A stretch of DNA of 37,757 bases from Bacteroidales bacterium (GCA_016292015.1 JAEEZY010000002.1:1-37757), one strand, 5' to 3'. Shown: positions 21,624 to 31,798, numbered from the stretch's first letter. Notes: generated by a model not told the origin, from the sequence alone. Made by a program: numbers and translations.

Positions 21624-22405
21624 GGTTGAACTGTTTTAATAGTGTCTGTCAGGTGTGCCGTTCCGCTATCTTGAAGCATTTCCGGCGGTATGACACCCAT
21701 AATCACAGTCGTGGCTCGTTGTGTATCAGGCTCTGGCGTACGGTCGCGGAAAATAACCATCGCAAAGAGTATGTACAATGCAAAACCGATCAGAATCAGT
21801 CCCACTGTTTTGTTGAATATATTCATGAAACGCACCGATAGCAACCGTTGCAGCTGAGACGATAGCCAACATTTGAGAATATTGCAGCCAAGTCCAGCAA
21901 TCAATACACCCGAGAAGAAGACGTATATGCGTGCCGTGGGAGCATTGTCGAATAGTGGGCTGACCACAATCACCACCGTCAGCCAGAAAAACCATGCCAG
22001 CGGATTGAGGAAGTTGAGTGCAAAGCCATGTCCGAATATGGCGGGCCATTGAGGAGTGTCAATGCACTCGTATTTTACGGCGCTACCTTTTATTCCGGAA
22101 CGCTGCAGCTTACGCGTCATAGTGTATATCCCTATCGCAATCAATACGGCACATCCAATGATTAGCACCCATGGACGTTTGAGTATCTCGGCAATCGTGT
22201 CGAGACCCACTATGTTCGCAAACACCCCCACCAGCAGGGCTACTCGAATGGCGTCGCCGAGCACGATGCCATAGACCATCGGTAGTGTCTTGTGGAACCC
22301 GTAGTGTGCGCCTGTTTGCATCATCGAGAAAAACGATGCTCCGTACCCAAACACAAACGCAAGCGCAACGCCGATTATAATACCATAAAGAAGTGTCACA
22401 ACCAC
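21620..22405 (-). CDS. LysE/RhtB-family exporter
   Basis: The 261-residue protein has about six membrane helices. LLYGIIIGVALAFVFGYGASFFSMMQTGAHYGFHKTLPMVYGIVLGDAIRVALLVG and GFALNFLNPLAWFFWLTVV show the LysE pattern (G...SF......G...G......G...D and N..NP....FW). The family exports amino acids or other small metabolites across the inner membrane. A hydrophilic tail of about 40 residues follows. Its stop overlaps the start of the PPDK-like gene by 4 nt, so the two are translationally coupled and may act on one pathway. Confidence 0.82.
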   Translation of the reverse strand: MVVTLLYGIIIGVALAFVFGYGASFFSMMQTGAHYGFHKTLPMVYGIVLGDAIRVALLVGVFANIVGLDTIAEILKRPWVLIIGCAVLIAIGIYTMTRKLQRSGIKGSAVKYECIDTPQWPAIFGHGFALNFLNPLAWFFWLTVVIVVSPLFDNAPTARIYVFFSGVLIAGLGCNILKCWLSSQLQRLLSVRFMNIFNKTVGLILIGFALYILFAMVIFRDRTPEPDTQRATTVIMGVIPPEMLQDSGTAHLTDTIKTVQP

Positions 22406-22475
22406 TCTGTTTTATCAATTATATAAAAACATTTAATTTGAAAAATTATTTTACGCGAGTCTCGTTTTTTATAGT

Positions 22476-23267
22476 ATGGACGAGAAACTTGACGATAGCG
22501 TTATCGAGGCGATGGGCATAACACGACCCGTATATGAGGAGATGTCGCTCATTCTTGGCCGTTTGCCCGTGATTGACGATATAAGTACGCTATTGGCCAT
22601 GTGGGAGTCAAACGGGAAACAGCAGAGCCTTTTGGCGTGGTTAAAAGGTATGCATCATGTTTCCAACCCGGATGCCTACATCTATCTGGGTGCCGACTCT
22701 TCTCACAAGGAAATACGTGAGCCACGAGTGTCGGATTGTGCCGTCATTGCACGCGAAATAGTGAAGCTTCCTTTATCTGCGACTCCAGTTCCGGAAACCG
22801 GTTTATTGCTCTACTTGGTTGGCAACGTCTCGTCTCTCTTCCTCGACTCCGACTATGCGCAAAGATACCTCCACCTTGCATCCAATCCAATTGACCTCTC
22901 TTGTTATGACGAAGAACGTTGTTACATTGACCTCATCTTACATTCTATGCGAGATGCTGGACTTGTTGCAACTATTGCGGAAATATCACTCGGGGGGTTG
23001 TTTGCGACTGCCGTATCAATGGGAGGTGGACGTTATGGCTTCGACATCCTCACACCGCGGGAGGTACGTCTCGATTCTTTCCTCTTTGGAGAAGAACCAG
23101 GACGATTCATCGTGTCGCTTTTTGAGAAAAACGACGACGAATTCCTTTTGAAACTAGACGAGGCACGACTAAATTGCTGCTTTCTAGGTCGTGTGACAAA
23201 AGGCCGAGTCCTTGTTGATGGCACCGATTTTGGCCCCGTGATCGATTTCTGTTCCGCTGAAGATTAA
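22476..23267 (+). CDS. Miniature PurL-like protein lacking the ATP-binding domain, 263 aa
   Basis: Residues about 9-60 (IEAMGITRPVYEEMSLILGRLPVIDDISTLLAMW) resemble the start of FGAM synthase (A.ALGLT..EYE.I..ILGR.P...EL...S.MW). Residues about 155-258 resemble its C-terminal AIRS_C domain: MRDAGLVATIAEISLGGLFATAVS, then FLFGEEPGRFIVSL, then CCFLGRVTKGRVLVDG. The AIRS_N domain, the ATP site and the glutaminase domain that normally lie between or after these parts are absent. So it is unlikely to catalyse the purine step; it may be a regulator or binding protein. It is divergent from the LysE-like gene with a 70-nt gap. Confidence 0.7.
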   Translation: MDEKLDDSVIEAMGITRPVYEEMSLILGRLPVIDDISTLLAMWESNGKQQSLLAWLKGMHHVSNPDAYIYLGADSSHKEIREPRVSDCAVIAREIVKLPLSATPVPETGLLLYLVGNVSSLFLDSDYAQRYLHLASNPIDLSCYDEERCYIDLILHSMRDAGLVATIAEISLGGLFATAVSMGGGRYGFDILTPREVRLDSFLFGEEPGRFIVSLFEKNDDEFLLKLDEARLNCCFLGRVTKGRVLVDGTDFGPVIDFCSAED

Positions 23268-23304
23268 AAAAAGAGAGCCGCCCGCATCAATGTGGGCGGC
23301 TCTC
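23266..23304 (-). terminator. Rho-independent terminator after the giant protease gene
   Basis: On the minus strand GAGAGCCGCCCACA and TGCGGGCGGCTCTC form a 14-bp stem with one wobble and a 4-nt loop, followed by TTTTTTT. It lies 40 nt past the protease stop and overlaps the end of the convergent PurL-like gene. Confidence 0.9.
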
Positions 23305-23344
23305 TCTCTGTAGCGTACGGACTTTATATGTCCGGTGATGGTTC

Positions 23345-26300
23345 TTAGTGTTTAACCACAACTTTCTGTTTCATCGTGACTCCGCTTTGTGTCGTTATGC
23401 TGATGACGTAAACTCCCTCGGCAAACGGCGTGACATCCACTTTCGCGTTATCACCCATCAGGTTGGTCTGTTCGTTCAGCATACGGCCTGACATGTCATA
23501 GACACGTACTGCGCTGATGCCCTCGACCTCTATTTCAACCGTGGTGCTTGCCGGGTTCGGGTAGAGTTTCAGTGCAATGCCGTTGACATCGTCTATGCCC
23601 TCGCCACCTTGGTTGTGGTTCTCTGTTACCGTCAGATGCAGATATACGGTGCTGTCGCAGTGCTCTGCTGTGTAGAATCCTGTGTGGCTGAGCTCTATCA
23701 CATCGCCAGGATGTGCTACGCCGGTTTGGTTGCCAGGTACGTAGAAACCGTAGTTCGAGTAGGCTGTTCCCGCCGACACTGTGTCGTAGATGTTGTTTTC
23801 AGCCGAGTTGTTAATGGTGAGATTCAGAGTGACGATTCTCGGGCATCCCCATTCGTTGACTGTCGTGTAAGTGTAGTCTCCGCTAGTGGTGTAAGTCTGG
23901 TTGTTGGTGGGCCAGCGGTAGCTGTCGCATGCCACTTGCTGGTCGGCCTCGTGGGTGCTCGGGTTTATAGTGAGGTTTAGAGTCACAACGTTCGGACATC
24001 CAGCGCCATTAGTCTCATTCACCGTATAGGTGCCGCTCTGTGTGTAAGATGTGCCGTTCCAGATGTACTCGTCGCATGCTTCGTGCGTTTCGGTGTTTGC
24101 TGTGCTGTAGTTCACAGTCAGGTGCAGCACCGTTGTCTGAGGACATCCGTTAGCTCCAGTTGTTTCGTATGTGTAGTTTCCGCTGGTCGAATACATCTGT
24201 CCGTTTACTGTCCAAACATAGCTGTCGCAAGCTGTGGCAGATTGCTCGCTGCTGCTGCCGTGGTTGATGGTCAGGTGCAGCGTCGTCACAAGGTCGCATC
24301 CGTTAGTTCCGGTGGTGGTGTACGTCGGAGTGTTGGTGCTCGCTGTGTACGTTGTGCCGTGCCATGTGTAGCTGTCGCATGCTGAGTGTTCTTCAACAGC
24401 TGTGCTGCTGTGGTTGATGGTCAGGTGTAGTGTAGTGACCAAGTCGCATCCGTCGGCATTCGTTGAGGTGAATGTCGGTGTGTTGGTGCTCGCTGTGTAG
24501 GTGTTGCCATGCCATTCATAAGAGTCGCATGCCACCTGAGTCTCGGTTGCGGTGGTGCTACGGTTGATGGTCAAGTGCAGAGTCACTGTACTGTCGCCAC
24601 CGTTCACATTGCGTGTGATGGCTGTGTAGTTGCCCGAATTGGTGTAAGTAACACTATTGAGGCTCCAGGTGAACTCGTCGCACGCCACTGCGGTGGTGTC
24701 GCCCGCTGTGGCGGGAGCACTGCCAACCGATACCGTTACCTGGGTTGTGCCTGAGCATCCGTTTGCGTCAGTTCCAGTGACCGTATATGTTGTGGTTGTG
24801 TTCAATGCAGGCGTGGTAAATGGGTTCTGTTGTGAAACCTCGTTTCCTCCGGCTGTCCATGTGTACGATTCGGCTCCCGATGCAGTAAGGGTTGTGCTTT
24901 GACCGATATATACATTGGTGTTGCCGCTCACGGTGACCGAAGGATTGGGATTAATGGTCAGATGCAGAGTGATAATGCTGTCACCGCCCATGTGGTTGCC
25001 TCCGGCGATTGTGACGCTGTAGTCACCCGACGTGTTGTACGTGTTGCCTCGCCATGCGAAGCTGGTGCAGGCCACTGCCGTGGTGTCGCTTGTTGTCGCA
25101 TCAGCCTGTACTACTGTCACTGTCACCTGTGTCGTCCCAACGCATTCGTTCGCATCCGTACCGGTTACGTTGTATGTAGTTGTGGCGTTAAGTTCTGGTG
25201 TGGTGTAAGGATTGTTTGTCGAGACTTCTGTGCCATTCTGGCTCCAGACATAGCTCACGGCTCCTTCCGCGGTCAGCGTTGTGCTTTGTCCAATATAAAT
25301 GTTGGTGTTTCCGCTAACCGAGACAGTCGGGTTCGGATTGATGGTCAGGTTCAGCACAATGATACTGTCACCACCGTTTGAGTTGGCGCCAGGCATTGTG
25401 TGACGGTATTCTCCGCTGGTGAAATAGGTCTGGTCTTCGAGATCCCAGTAGTACGAATTGCACGCCTCGGCAGACATCTCATAAGTTGTACTGCCAGCGC
25501 TTGTGACGTTTACCGTTACCAACTGGGTTCCAGTGCAGTTGTGTGCGTCGGTGCCCGTAACAGTATAGGTAGTGGTCGTGTTCAAGGTGGGAGTGGTGAA
25601 TGGATTGTCGCTCGAGAGCTCTGTGCCATTCTGGCTCCATACATAGCTGACAGCTCCTTCGGCAGTCAACTCGGTGGTTTGCCCCACATAAATATTGGTG
25701 TTTCCGTTAACCGTGATAGTCGGGTTCTGGTTGATGGTCAGGTCAAGCACGTGTACGTTGTTGCCTTCGGCATACTGGTAGAAGCCGCTGGTGGTGTACG
25801 TGTTGCTGTTCCATTCATACGAGTTGCATGCGGTGATTACGGTGGTGTCATATACCGTGCTCGGTGAACTTACAATAACGGTGACTGTTTGTGTCGATGA
25901 GCATTCGTTTGCATCTGTTCCTGTTACGGTATAGGTGGTGTTGGTGACTGGGCTGGCAGTGAAGGTGGGCAGGGTTGACACTTCGGTGCTTCCTTCTGTC
26001 CAAATGTAGCTCACTGCACCGCTGGCGGTCAAATCTGTCGATTCGCCCGATTCTATCTCAAGGTCGCCATCTACCGTGATGGTCGGGTTGGGGTTGATGG
26101 TCAAGTGCAGTGTGATGATACTGTCGCCGCCCAGATAGTTGCCGCCCACAATGGTGTAAGTAGGTTCAGCCGATGCGTTGTATGTGATTCCAGTGCGCGC
26201 CCATGTGTAGCTTCCGCATGCCACAACTGTGGTGTCGCCGTTGGTCGAAGGTGCCGATGTGACACTTATCGTATGCGTGGCGGTGTTGGTACATTCGTTG

Positions 26301-29300
26301 GCGTCGGTGCCGGTCACCGTGTAGGTCGTTGTGGTGTTAAGAGCCGGAGTGACATACGGGTTGTCGTTCGACATGTCGGCGCCGCCGGTGGCCCACACGT
26401 ACGTGCTTGCTCCGCTGGCCTCAAGGGTGGCTGTCTGTCCGGTATATACGCTTGTCGGACCAGTGACGGTGATTGTCGGCAGCGGGTTGATGGTCAGGTG
26501 CAGGGTTATGATACTGTCACCGCCCAGGTAGTTGCCGCCTGCCATGGTGTAGGTGGGTTCTGCCGATGCGTTGTAGGTGATTCCGGTGCGTGCCCAAGTA
26601 TAGCTTCCGCAAGCTACAACAGTGGTGTCGCCGTTGGTCGAAGGTGCTGCTGTCACGCTTACAGTGTGTGTGGCAGTGTTGGTGCATTCGTTGGCGTCGG
26701 TGCCGGTCACCGTGTATGTCGTTGTGGCGTTAAGAGCCGGAGTGACATACGGGTTGTCGTTCGACATGTCGGCGCCGCCGGTGGCCCACACGTACGTGCT
26801 TGCTCCGCTGGCCTCAAGGGTTGCCGTCTGTCCGGTATATACGCTTGTAGGTCCAGTGACGGTGATTATCGGCAGCGGGTTGATAGTCAGGTGCAGTGTG
26901 ATGATGCTGTCTCCGCCCATGTGGTTCCCTCCCACGATGGTGTAAGTGGGTTCTGCCGATGCGTTGTAGGTGATGCCGGTGCGCGCCCAAGTATAGCTTC
27001 CGCAAGCCACAACAGAGGTGTCGCCGTTGGTGGCCTGTGCCGCCTGTACGGTGACGGTTACCTCGGTGCTACCCGTGCAGTCGCCTGTTGTACCCTCGAC
27101 AGTGTAGATGGTTGTGCTGTTAAGTGCTGGTGTGGTGAACGGGTTGCCGGTAAACACGGTTGTGCCGTTCTGTTTCCAATTATAGTTGTCGGCTCCCGAG
27201 GCGGTCAGCGTGGTGGTGCTGCCAGGTGTGACTGTCAGGTTTCCATCGACAGTTATCGTCGGTGTTCCGTTGATGGTCAGACGCAGCGTGTCAACGCTTG
27301 CACAGTTATTGGCGTTGGTATAGTTATAGGTGTATTCGCCAGACGTGTTGTACTCGGTTCCATGCCATGTGTAACTTGCGCACTCGGCCACGGTCTCCAC
27401 GTTGTGTGTCGATTGGTTGATGGTCAGGTTCAGCGTCACGATGCTGTCGCAACCGTTGGCGGCGGTGAGGGTGTCGCTGTAGTTTCCGCTTTCAGTGTAG
27501 GTCTCTGTACCAAATGTGTACGAGTCGCACGCTGTCTCAGTAAGGGCATTCACTACCGGCGGGCAGTTGACCGTGACGGTTACACACGATTGGTTGTTTG
27601 TCAGGTCTGCATCTTCCCACTCGTATGTGGTGTTTGTCTGCTCCACTCTTAGGCATAAGTCGAAACTGTCGTTGTGACGATAACCGAGTGCCGTCACATC
27701 TTCCCACGAAATGATGTCGATGTCGTCAACCAGGGCTCCTCCGGCATAGAAGTTCATAGGAGGATAGAAGAAGTTTCCAAGGTCTGTAGTGTCAAGTGTG
27801 ATGTATATCTTCGTCGTGTCCACGTAAGGCGCTTCGCCGAAGTTGCCAAGTATATATGACGCCGAAAGCGAGTCACCCACATTGAGTGTCTTGGTGGTGA
27901 TAATGTTGGTGTCGCTGTCAACCTGCTGCAAAACAAGGTCGATGTTGAGATGGCCTCCGTTGAAGCACATCGAGGGGAAGGCTCCGATTGTGCCGTAGAA
28001 GAACACCCAGTTCGTTCCGCCTATCTGTATGTATCCGTTGTCGATAGCAAGTTCCGGGTGTTCCTGGTTGGCATACCAGAGGTTTGTCAGGAACGAGAAG
28101 AACGAGCCACTCGAAACCCCGCTGAAGTCTGCCCCGACGAGTACGTGGCTGTTCACTTCAAGTGGGCTGTCAAGGTCCCATTCGTAATAATTCGAGCCCG
28201 ACAATGATGCCATCGTCACCGTCTTGCTGGCTATTACTGCACCGGTTGTATCCCAGATTTTGAATACGACGTTTCCGCCTGTTCCTGTCGTGCTGTATAT
28301 AAACTGCACACTGTTGATGATGGCGGTACCGTAAACCTCAATCATGTTTGCACTTGCAGTGGTGTTCAGCTCTGTGTTAGTTCCGAAGTAGTATCCGGAA
28401 TCAATGGTGTTGTCGTCGTCAAATGGGATATTGTAACCGAAATAAATCGAATCCTCATCCAGCTGATAATCGGTACTTGCATCGTTCACACGCCATCCGA
28501 GATGTTGCCAGTCATATAACACGGCCTCGTTGCAGCCCGACTGGTGTGCCATCTGTGATACAGGCAACTCTATTGTGGCTCCTCCTTCGTAGGTGAATGT
28601 GATAGTGCAGTCTCGTGCATCACCCATATTCTCGGCTATGGAGAGGGCTACTGTGTCGGCGTTTGTACCTGATGAGGGTGATACGCTAATCCAGTCGCAG
28701 TTCGATGTGGCTGTCCAGTCGCAGTTGGCTGATATGGCAATTTCCTCCGAACCCATCAACGGATTGGCTGCTATGGCGGTTGGGTTGATTGTCATCCATG
28801 GTTCCGTTGATTCGCAGAAATGAGCCGAAACAGCTAAATCATAGTAGGTGAAATCCAATGCAGATCCCGTATATACATTACTATTTCCTTCCCAGAAGAG
28901 TATTGCATTATTGTAATCTGCTTGGGTTGCAGCATTGTCGCACACTTCTCCAAAGCTACATCCAATCTCTGCGACGTTTTGGTTATTATATCTAAATGTG
29001 CCAGTCTCAGTGACACCAGAGAAATCAATTCCAACATAATAGTTTCCTGTTACTTGTACTGGTGTGTCGAATTTTACGCCGAGAGTTTGTAAGTAGTATA
29101 GGTTACGCGTGGGATTACTGGCTGTATATGATGTTCCCATGCTTTTGAGATTGGCGATGGTGTATGTTTTTGATGCCAAAACATTGCCAGGCCCGTTGGA
29201 GCCGTTGTCATCATACAGTTTTATTACAACCTGCCCACCTGCAGTTCTTGTTGTCCATACCCATGCGAAAGTGAGTGAATCCACAGTGCCCACTCTATTG

Positions 29301-31144
29301 TTGACAAACCTCTCTCCAAATAATATATCATCGTTATTACTACTCAATCTTTGGGTTACGGTGTACATGTAGAACAGAGAATCGTCGTCAAGGAATTGCT
29401 CGTTAATGAATCCACAGAAGTCCGATTGGTCGTTTTGGATGATACTTACGGTCGTCTGCTGTCGGTTGGAACCACTGCCCTGTGTGATAGTTATAGTGCC
29501 GGTTATAGGCGATCCCGTTGAGTTTATGGGGGCTGAAACGGTTATTGTGGTGGTGGCTCCGCTGCCAGCTCCCGTTGTGGTGCTGAGTGTGAATGCATTA
29601 TTGCTGCAAGAGGCGTTCCAGTTGGCACTTATTGAGTTGGCGGATGTTACCTCAATGGTTTTTGAACCTCCGCGGCTCGCAATGACAATGGACGACGGGT
29701 TAGTGCGAAGCATTGATGCCATAGCTTTGGCACAGTTCACTGATGCTTCCGCATCGATATAACCATGCCCGTCAATCTGGTTGCTGCCTGCCGCCAAGGG
29801 CTGCTCATTATCCTGTAGGCAGGTCAGCACCTGGTCGGGGGTCATGTCAGGATAGGCCGAAAGCATAAGTCCGCAAAGGCCGGCGGCCGTCGGGCATGCC
29901 ATCGAAGTACCCTGCATTCCGTCATAGTATTGACCCTGTAGTGCTGTGCCAAGAATTATGCGGTTGTACTGGTTCTTGCAGTACGTTGTGCTCAGGATGT
30001 TGTTGTAGCCGGTGGAGCTGTAGTATCCACCAGGTGCCGCGATGTCGGCTTTGCCGGTGCCCCACTGTGAGAACGACGAGAGCTTGCGGTTGTTGTCAAC
30101 CGAAGCCACGCTTATCACGCCGGTGTAGCAAGCGGGATAACTTTTATAGTTGTCCGCGTCGCCCTCGTTACCGGCTGCTGCCACAAGGATGATTCCGTTG
30201 TTGTAGAGGTTTCGGTATGAAGAAGCTTCCGATTGGCTCGAACTGGAGCCGCCAAACGACATGCTTATGACGTTGGCTCCGTGGTTGGCTGCCCATGTCA
30301 CGCCGTTGGAGGTATAGTAGAGGCTTCCGCTATTGTTAGCTGCACGCACTCCCATAAGCGTAAGACCGCTGCCATTGCTGCCATCGCCACCACCGATGGA
30401 TGAGATTCCGATACCATTGTTGTTCTTGGCGGCCACCATACCGGCGCAGTGCGTGCCGTGCGACCAGTCATACGAGTCGCACGAGCCGCTTCCGTAATAG
30501 AAGTAGTTCTGGTTGCAGGTCTCGTTCTGGTTAACTGTTGAGGGTGGATTGGCATTGCCTGTTGTGGCATAACCGCTGCCGTAGTTGCATAGATTGCTCG
30601 ATGCAATCTGCAGGTCGGGGTGTGCGCCCCACACGGCATTGTCAACCACTGCCACCTTGATGCTCGAGCTCGCCACCTGAGCTGCCCAGGCATCCTGCGC
30701 ATTGATCATCGTAAGGTTCCACTGATAAGGTCCTGCGCTGCCCCACGACCCGGTCGAATACGGGTCGTTGTAGGTCACCAGGATGTGCGGCAGCGGAACA
30801 CGCTCGGCGTATTCCACCTCGGGCAGTGCCTCCAGCGCCGCGATGAACTGGTTGATGCGCTTGTACTGCGTGAACTCCAGACGGACGATGCGCTCCGTCA
30901 CAGGGTCGTTGAAGGCGTACAGCGGACGCGTGATAAGCGTCACTCCGTACTCTGCAAACAGGTTTGCGTACTCCTTCATCTCCGAAGGGTCGATTCTCGT
31001 GTCCTCATTCACTGCGAACTTGAAGTCGTAGTTGTCCACGAATTTGAAGTACAGATGCCCGTCTATGTAGTTGGGATCCAGTGTTTGCGCACGCAACCCC
31101 ACAAACGAGAGGCACATCAGCGCGGCGAGTAATAATCTTTTCAT
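23345..31144 (-). CDS. Giant secreted subtilisin-like protease with repeat region and T9SS sorting domain, 2599 aa
   Basis: I chose ATG 31142-31144 (MKRLLLAALMCLSFVGLRAQ), which gives a clean signal peptide; the longer frame extends into the leader. A propeptide spans about 22-150. The S8 triad is D168 (VAVVDNAVWGAHPDL), H229 (SHGTHCAG) and S414 (GTSMACP), with AAAGN as the oxyanion region. Two BACON-like domains with CDWISVSPSSG follow. Then come about seven Ig/PKD-like units (TITVTGPTSVYTGQTATL...TTTYTVTGTDANEC) and about eight units of 45-50 residues (ACDSYTWHGTTYTASTNTP...TTLHLTINHS). The last 80 residues (LKLYPNPAST...VRVYDMSGRML...GVYVISI...KQKVVVKH) are a type A T9SS C-terminal signal, so the protein is exported and probably anchored to the surface. 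It is likely a nutrient or host-matrix protease. Confidence 0.92.
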   Translation of the reverse strand: MKRLLLAALMCLSFVGLRAQTLDPNYIDGHLYFKFVDNYDFKFAVNEDTRIDPSEMKEYANLFAEYGVTLITRPLYAFNDPVTERIVRLEFTQYKRINQFIAALEALPEVEYAERVPLPHILVTYNDPYSTGSWGSAGPYQWNLTMINAQDAWAAQVASSSIKVAVVDNAVWGAHPDLQIASSNLCNYGSGYATTGNANPPSTVNQNETCNQNYFYYGSGSCDSYDWSHGTHCAGMVAAKNNNGIGISSIGGGDGSNGSGLTLMGVRAANNSGSLYYTSNGVTWAANHGANVISMSFGGSSSSQSEASSYRNLYNNGIILVAAAGNEGDADNYKSYPACYTGVISVASVDNNRKLSSFSQWGTGKADIAAPGGYYSSTGYNNILSTTYCKNQYNRIILGTALQGQYYDGMQGTSMACPTAAGLCGLMLSAYPDMTPDQVLTCLQDNEQPLAAGSNQIDGHGYIDAEASVNCAKAMASMLRTNPSSIVIASRGGSKTIEVTSANSISANWNASCSNNAFTLSTTTGAGSGATTTITVSAPINSTGSPITGTITITQGSGSNRQQTTVSIIQNDQSDFCGFINEQFLDDDSLFYMYTVTQRLSSNNDDILFGERFVNNRVGTVDSLTFAWVWTTRTAGGQVVIKLYDDNGSNGPGNVLASKTYTIANLKSMGTSYTASNPTRNLYYLQTLGVKFDTPVQVTGNYYVGIDFSGVTETGTFRYNNQNVAEIGCSFGEVCDNAATQADYNNAILFWEGNSNVYTGSALDFTYYDLAVSAHFCESTEPWMTINPTAIAANPLMGSEEIAISANCDWTATSNCDWISVSPSSGTNADTVALSIAENMGDARDCTITFTYEGGATIELPVSQMAHQSGCNEAVLYDWQHLGWRVNDASTDYQLDEDSIYFGYNIPFDDDNTIDSGYYFGTNTELNTTASANMIEVYGTAIINSVQFIYSTTGTGGNVVFKIWDTTGAVIASKTVTMASLSGSNYYEWDLDSPLEVNSHVLVGADFSGVSSGSFFSFLTNLWYANQEHPELAIDNGYIQIGGTNWVFFYGTIGAFPSMCFNGGHLNIDLVLQQVDSDTNIITTKTLNVGDSLSASYILGNFGEAPYVDTTKIYITLDTTDLGNFFYPPMNFYAGGALVDDIDIISWEDVTALGYRHNDSFDLCLRVEQTNTTYEWEDADLTNNQSCVTVTVNCPPVVNALTETACDSYTFGTETYTESGNYSDTLTAANGCDSIVTLNLTINQSTHNVETVAECASYTWHGTEYNTSGEYTYNYTNANNCASVDTLRLTINGTPTITVDGNLTVTPGSTTTLTASGADNYNWKQNGTTVFTGNPFTTPALNSTTIYTVEGTTGDCTGSTEVTVTVQAAQATNGDTSVVACGSYTWARTGITYNASAEPTYTIVGGNHMGGDSIITLHLTINPLPIITVTGPTSVYTGQTATLEASGASTYVWATGGADMSNDNPYVTPALNATTTYTVTGTDANECTNTATHTVSVTAAPSTNGDTTVVACGSYTWARTGITYNASAEPTYTMAGGNYLGGDSIITLHLTINPLPTITVTGPTSVYTGQTATLEASGASTYVWATGGADMSNDNPYVTPALNTTTTYTVTGTDANECTNTATHTISVTSAPSTNGDTTVVACGSYTWARTGITYNASAEPTYTIVGGNYLGGDSIITLHLTINPNPTITVDGDLEIESGESTDLTASGAVSYIWTEGSTEVSTLPTFTASPVTNTTYTVTGTDANECSSTQTVTVIVSSPSTVYDTTVITACNSYEWNSNTYTTSGFYQYAEGNNVHVLDLTINQNPTITVNGNTNIYVGQTTELTAEGAVSYVWSQNGTELSSDNPFTTPTLNTTTTYTVTGTDAHNCTGTQLVTVNVTSAGSTTYEMSAEACNSYYWDLEDQTYFTSGEYRHTMPGANSNGGDSIIVLNLTINPNPTVSVSGNTNIYIGQSTTLTAEGAVSYVWSQNGTEVSTNNPYTTPELNATTTYNVTGTDANECVGTTQVTVTVVQADATTSDTTAVACTSFAWRGNTYNTSGDYSVTIAGGNHMGGDSIITLHLTINPNPSVTVSGNTNVYIGQSTTLTASGAESYTWTAGGNEVSQQNPFTTPALNTTTTYTVTGTDANGCSGTTQVTVSVGSAPATAGDTTAVACDEFTWSLNSVTYTNSGNYTAITRNVNGGDSTVTLHLTINRSTTATETQVACDSYEWHGNTYTASTNTPTFTSTNADGCDLVTTLHLTINHSSTAVEEHSACDSYTWHGTTYTASTNTPTYTTTGTNGCDLVTTLHLTINHGSSSEQSATACDSYVWTVNGQMYSTSGNYTYETTGANGCPQTTVLHLTVNYSTANTETHEACDEYIWNGTSYTQSGTYTVNETNGAGCPNVVTLNLTINPSTHEADQQVACDSYRWPTNNQTYTTSGDYTYTTVNEWGCPRIVTLNLTINNSAENNIYDTVSAGTAYSNYGFYVPGNQTGVAHPGDVIELSHTGFYTAEHCDSTVYLHLTVTENHNQGGEGIDDVNGIALKLYPNPASTTVEIEVEGISAVRVYDMSGRMLNEQTNLMGDNAKVDVTPFAEGVYVISITTQSGVTMKQKVVVKH
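26095..27010. repeat. Near-identical direct repeats inside the protease gene
   Basis: A unit of about 390-396 bp (130-132 codons) recurs starting near 26100, 26490 and 26887 (the third unit is partial in similarity). Adjacent copies match almost base for base over long stretches. This points to recent unequal exchange and a variable copy number. Confidence 0.8.
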
Positions 31145-31252
31145 GGATTTTAAATTTATGTGTGTTATTGATTTTATTCTAACTTTAAATGTTTGTTTGA
31201 TAGGTGTTTGCATGGCTATGATTGCCGTGCGCAACAATCGAAAATAATAGGA

Positions 31253-31284
31253 CAAAAGTAGTAATTGTTGAGGAAATAAACAAG
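31253..31284 (-). promoter_or_regulatory. Promoter of the protease gene
   Basis: CTTG (31281-31284), a 20-nt spacer and TACTTTTG (31253-31260) on the minus strand fit the Bacteroidetes consensus. The leader would be about 100 nt. Confidence 0.65.
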
Positions 31285-31621
31285 TCGTTGTAGATATTTT
31301 TTTATCAACATCGGTTGCCGTTCTCGACCTTTTGCCGATAGGCAGTGGCTTCCTGCCCGTTAAAAAAGTGCTACACAACCGTCCTTGAATCATCCGACAT
31401 CCCTTCCCCCATCTACCGTAAGTCGTATCGGCGTGGTCAGTCAGTTGTTCTTCCCCGTTGCTCTAATGCTCTCCTCTCCGTTGCCGCAAGGTTCTCTCCG
31501 TTGTTGCATTACTCTTCTCTCCGTTGTTGCTTCATGCTTCTTCTGTTGGCATCGTGCAGGCGTTGGCACGCCCATGCGTCCTCCCTGACTGGGCTCTACC
31601 TTGTCTCCACACTGAACGGGT

Positions 31622-31665
31622 CCAAAAGGCTACCAAAAGGGGACCAAAAGGGGACCAAAACCAAT
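31622..31665. repeat. 11-bp tandem repeat, 4 units
   Basis: Units CCAAAAGGCTA, CCAAAAGGGGA, CCAAAAGGGGA and CCAAAACCAAT follow each other at a constant 11 bp. Confidence 0.85.
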
Positions 31666-31738
31666 AGGCTGTAAACATCTGTTTTATATTTATTTGCACA
31701 ATCCTGTTTTTCGACAATTTCTCTCAAGTGTGTGGCAC

Positions 31739-31769
31739 AAAAAAAAATGCAGCCGTATATGGCTGCATT
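31739..31769 (-). terminator. Rho-independent terminator after panB
   Basis: On the minus strand AATGCAGCC and GGCTGCATT form a 9-bp stem with a 6-nt loop, then a T-run. It lies 30 nt past the panB stop. Confidence 0.9.
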
Positions 31770-31798
31770 GTGATTGATTGACAACTGATTGTCCCTGA

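Larger units (their letters stand above)
31145..31798. other. Non-coding interval between protease and panB
   Basis: About 650 nt without a convincing gene. It contains the protease promoter (31253-31284), several copies of TCTCCGTTG near 31475-31526, the 11-bp array at 31622-31665 and the panB terminator (31739-31769). Confidence 0.65.

Noticed and set aside
24899..25867. Plus-strand frames of 155-160 codons in the protease repeats
   Set aside because: They are antisense shadows with the same repetitive composition as above.
26105..27652. Open frame of 515 codons on the plus strand inside the protease region
   Set aside because: It is exactly antisense to repeat units of the protease gene. 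Its repetitive Val-Gly-Cys-rich product follows from the complement of the Thr-Asn-rich repeats; no start signal or domain is visible.
31145..31393. N-terminal extension of the protease
   Set aside because: It precedes a normal signal peptide and covers the promoter boxes, so it is leader DNA.
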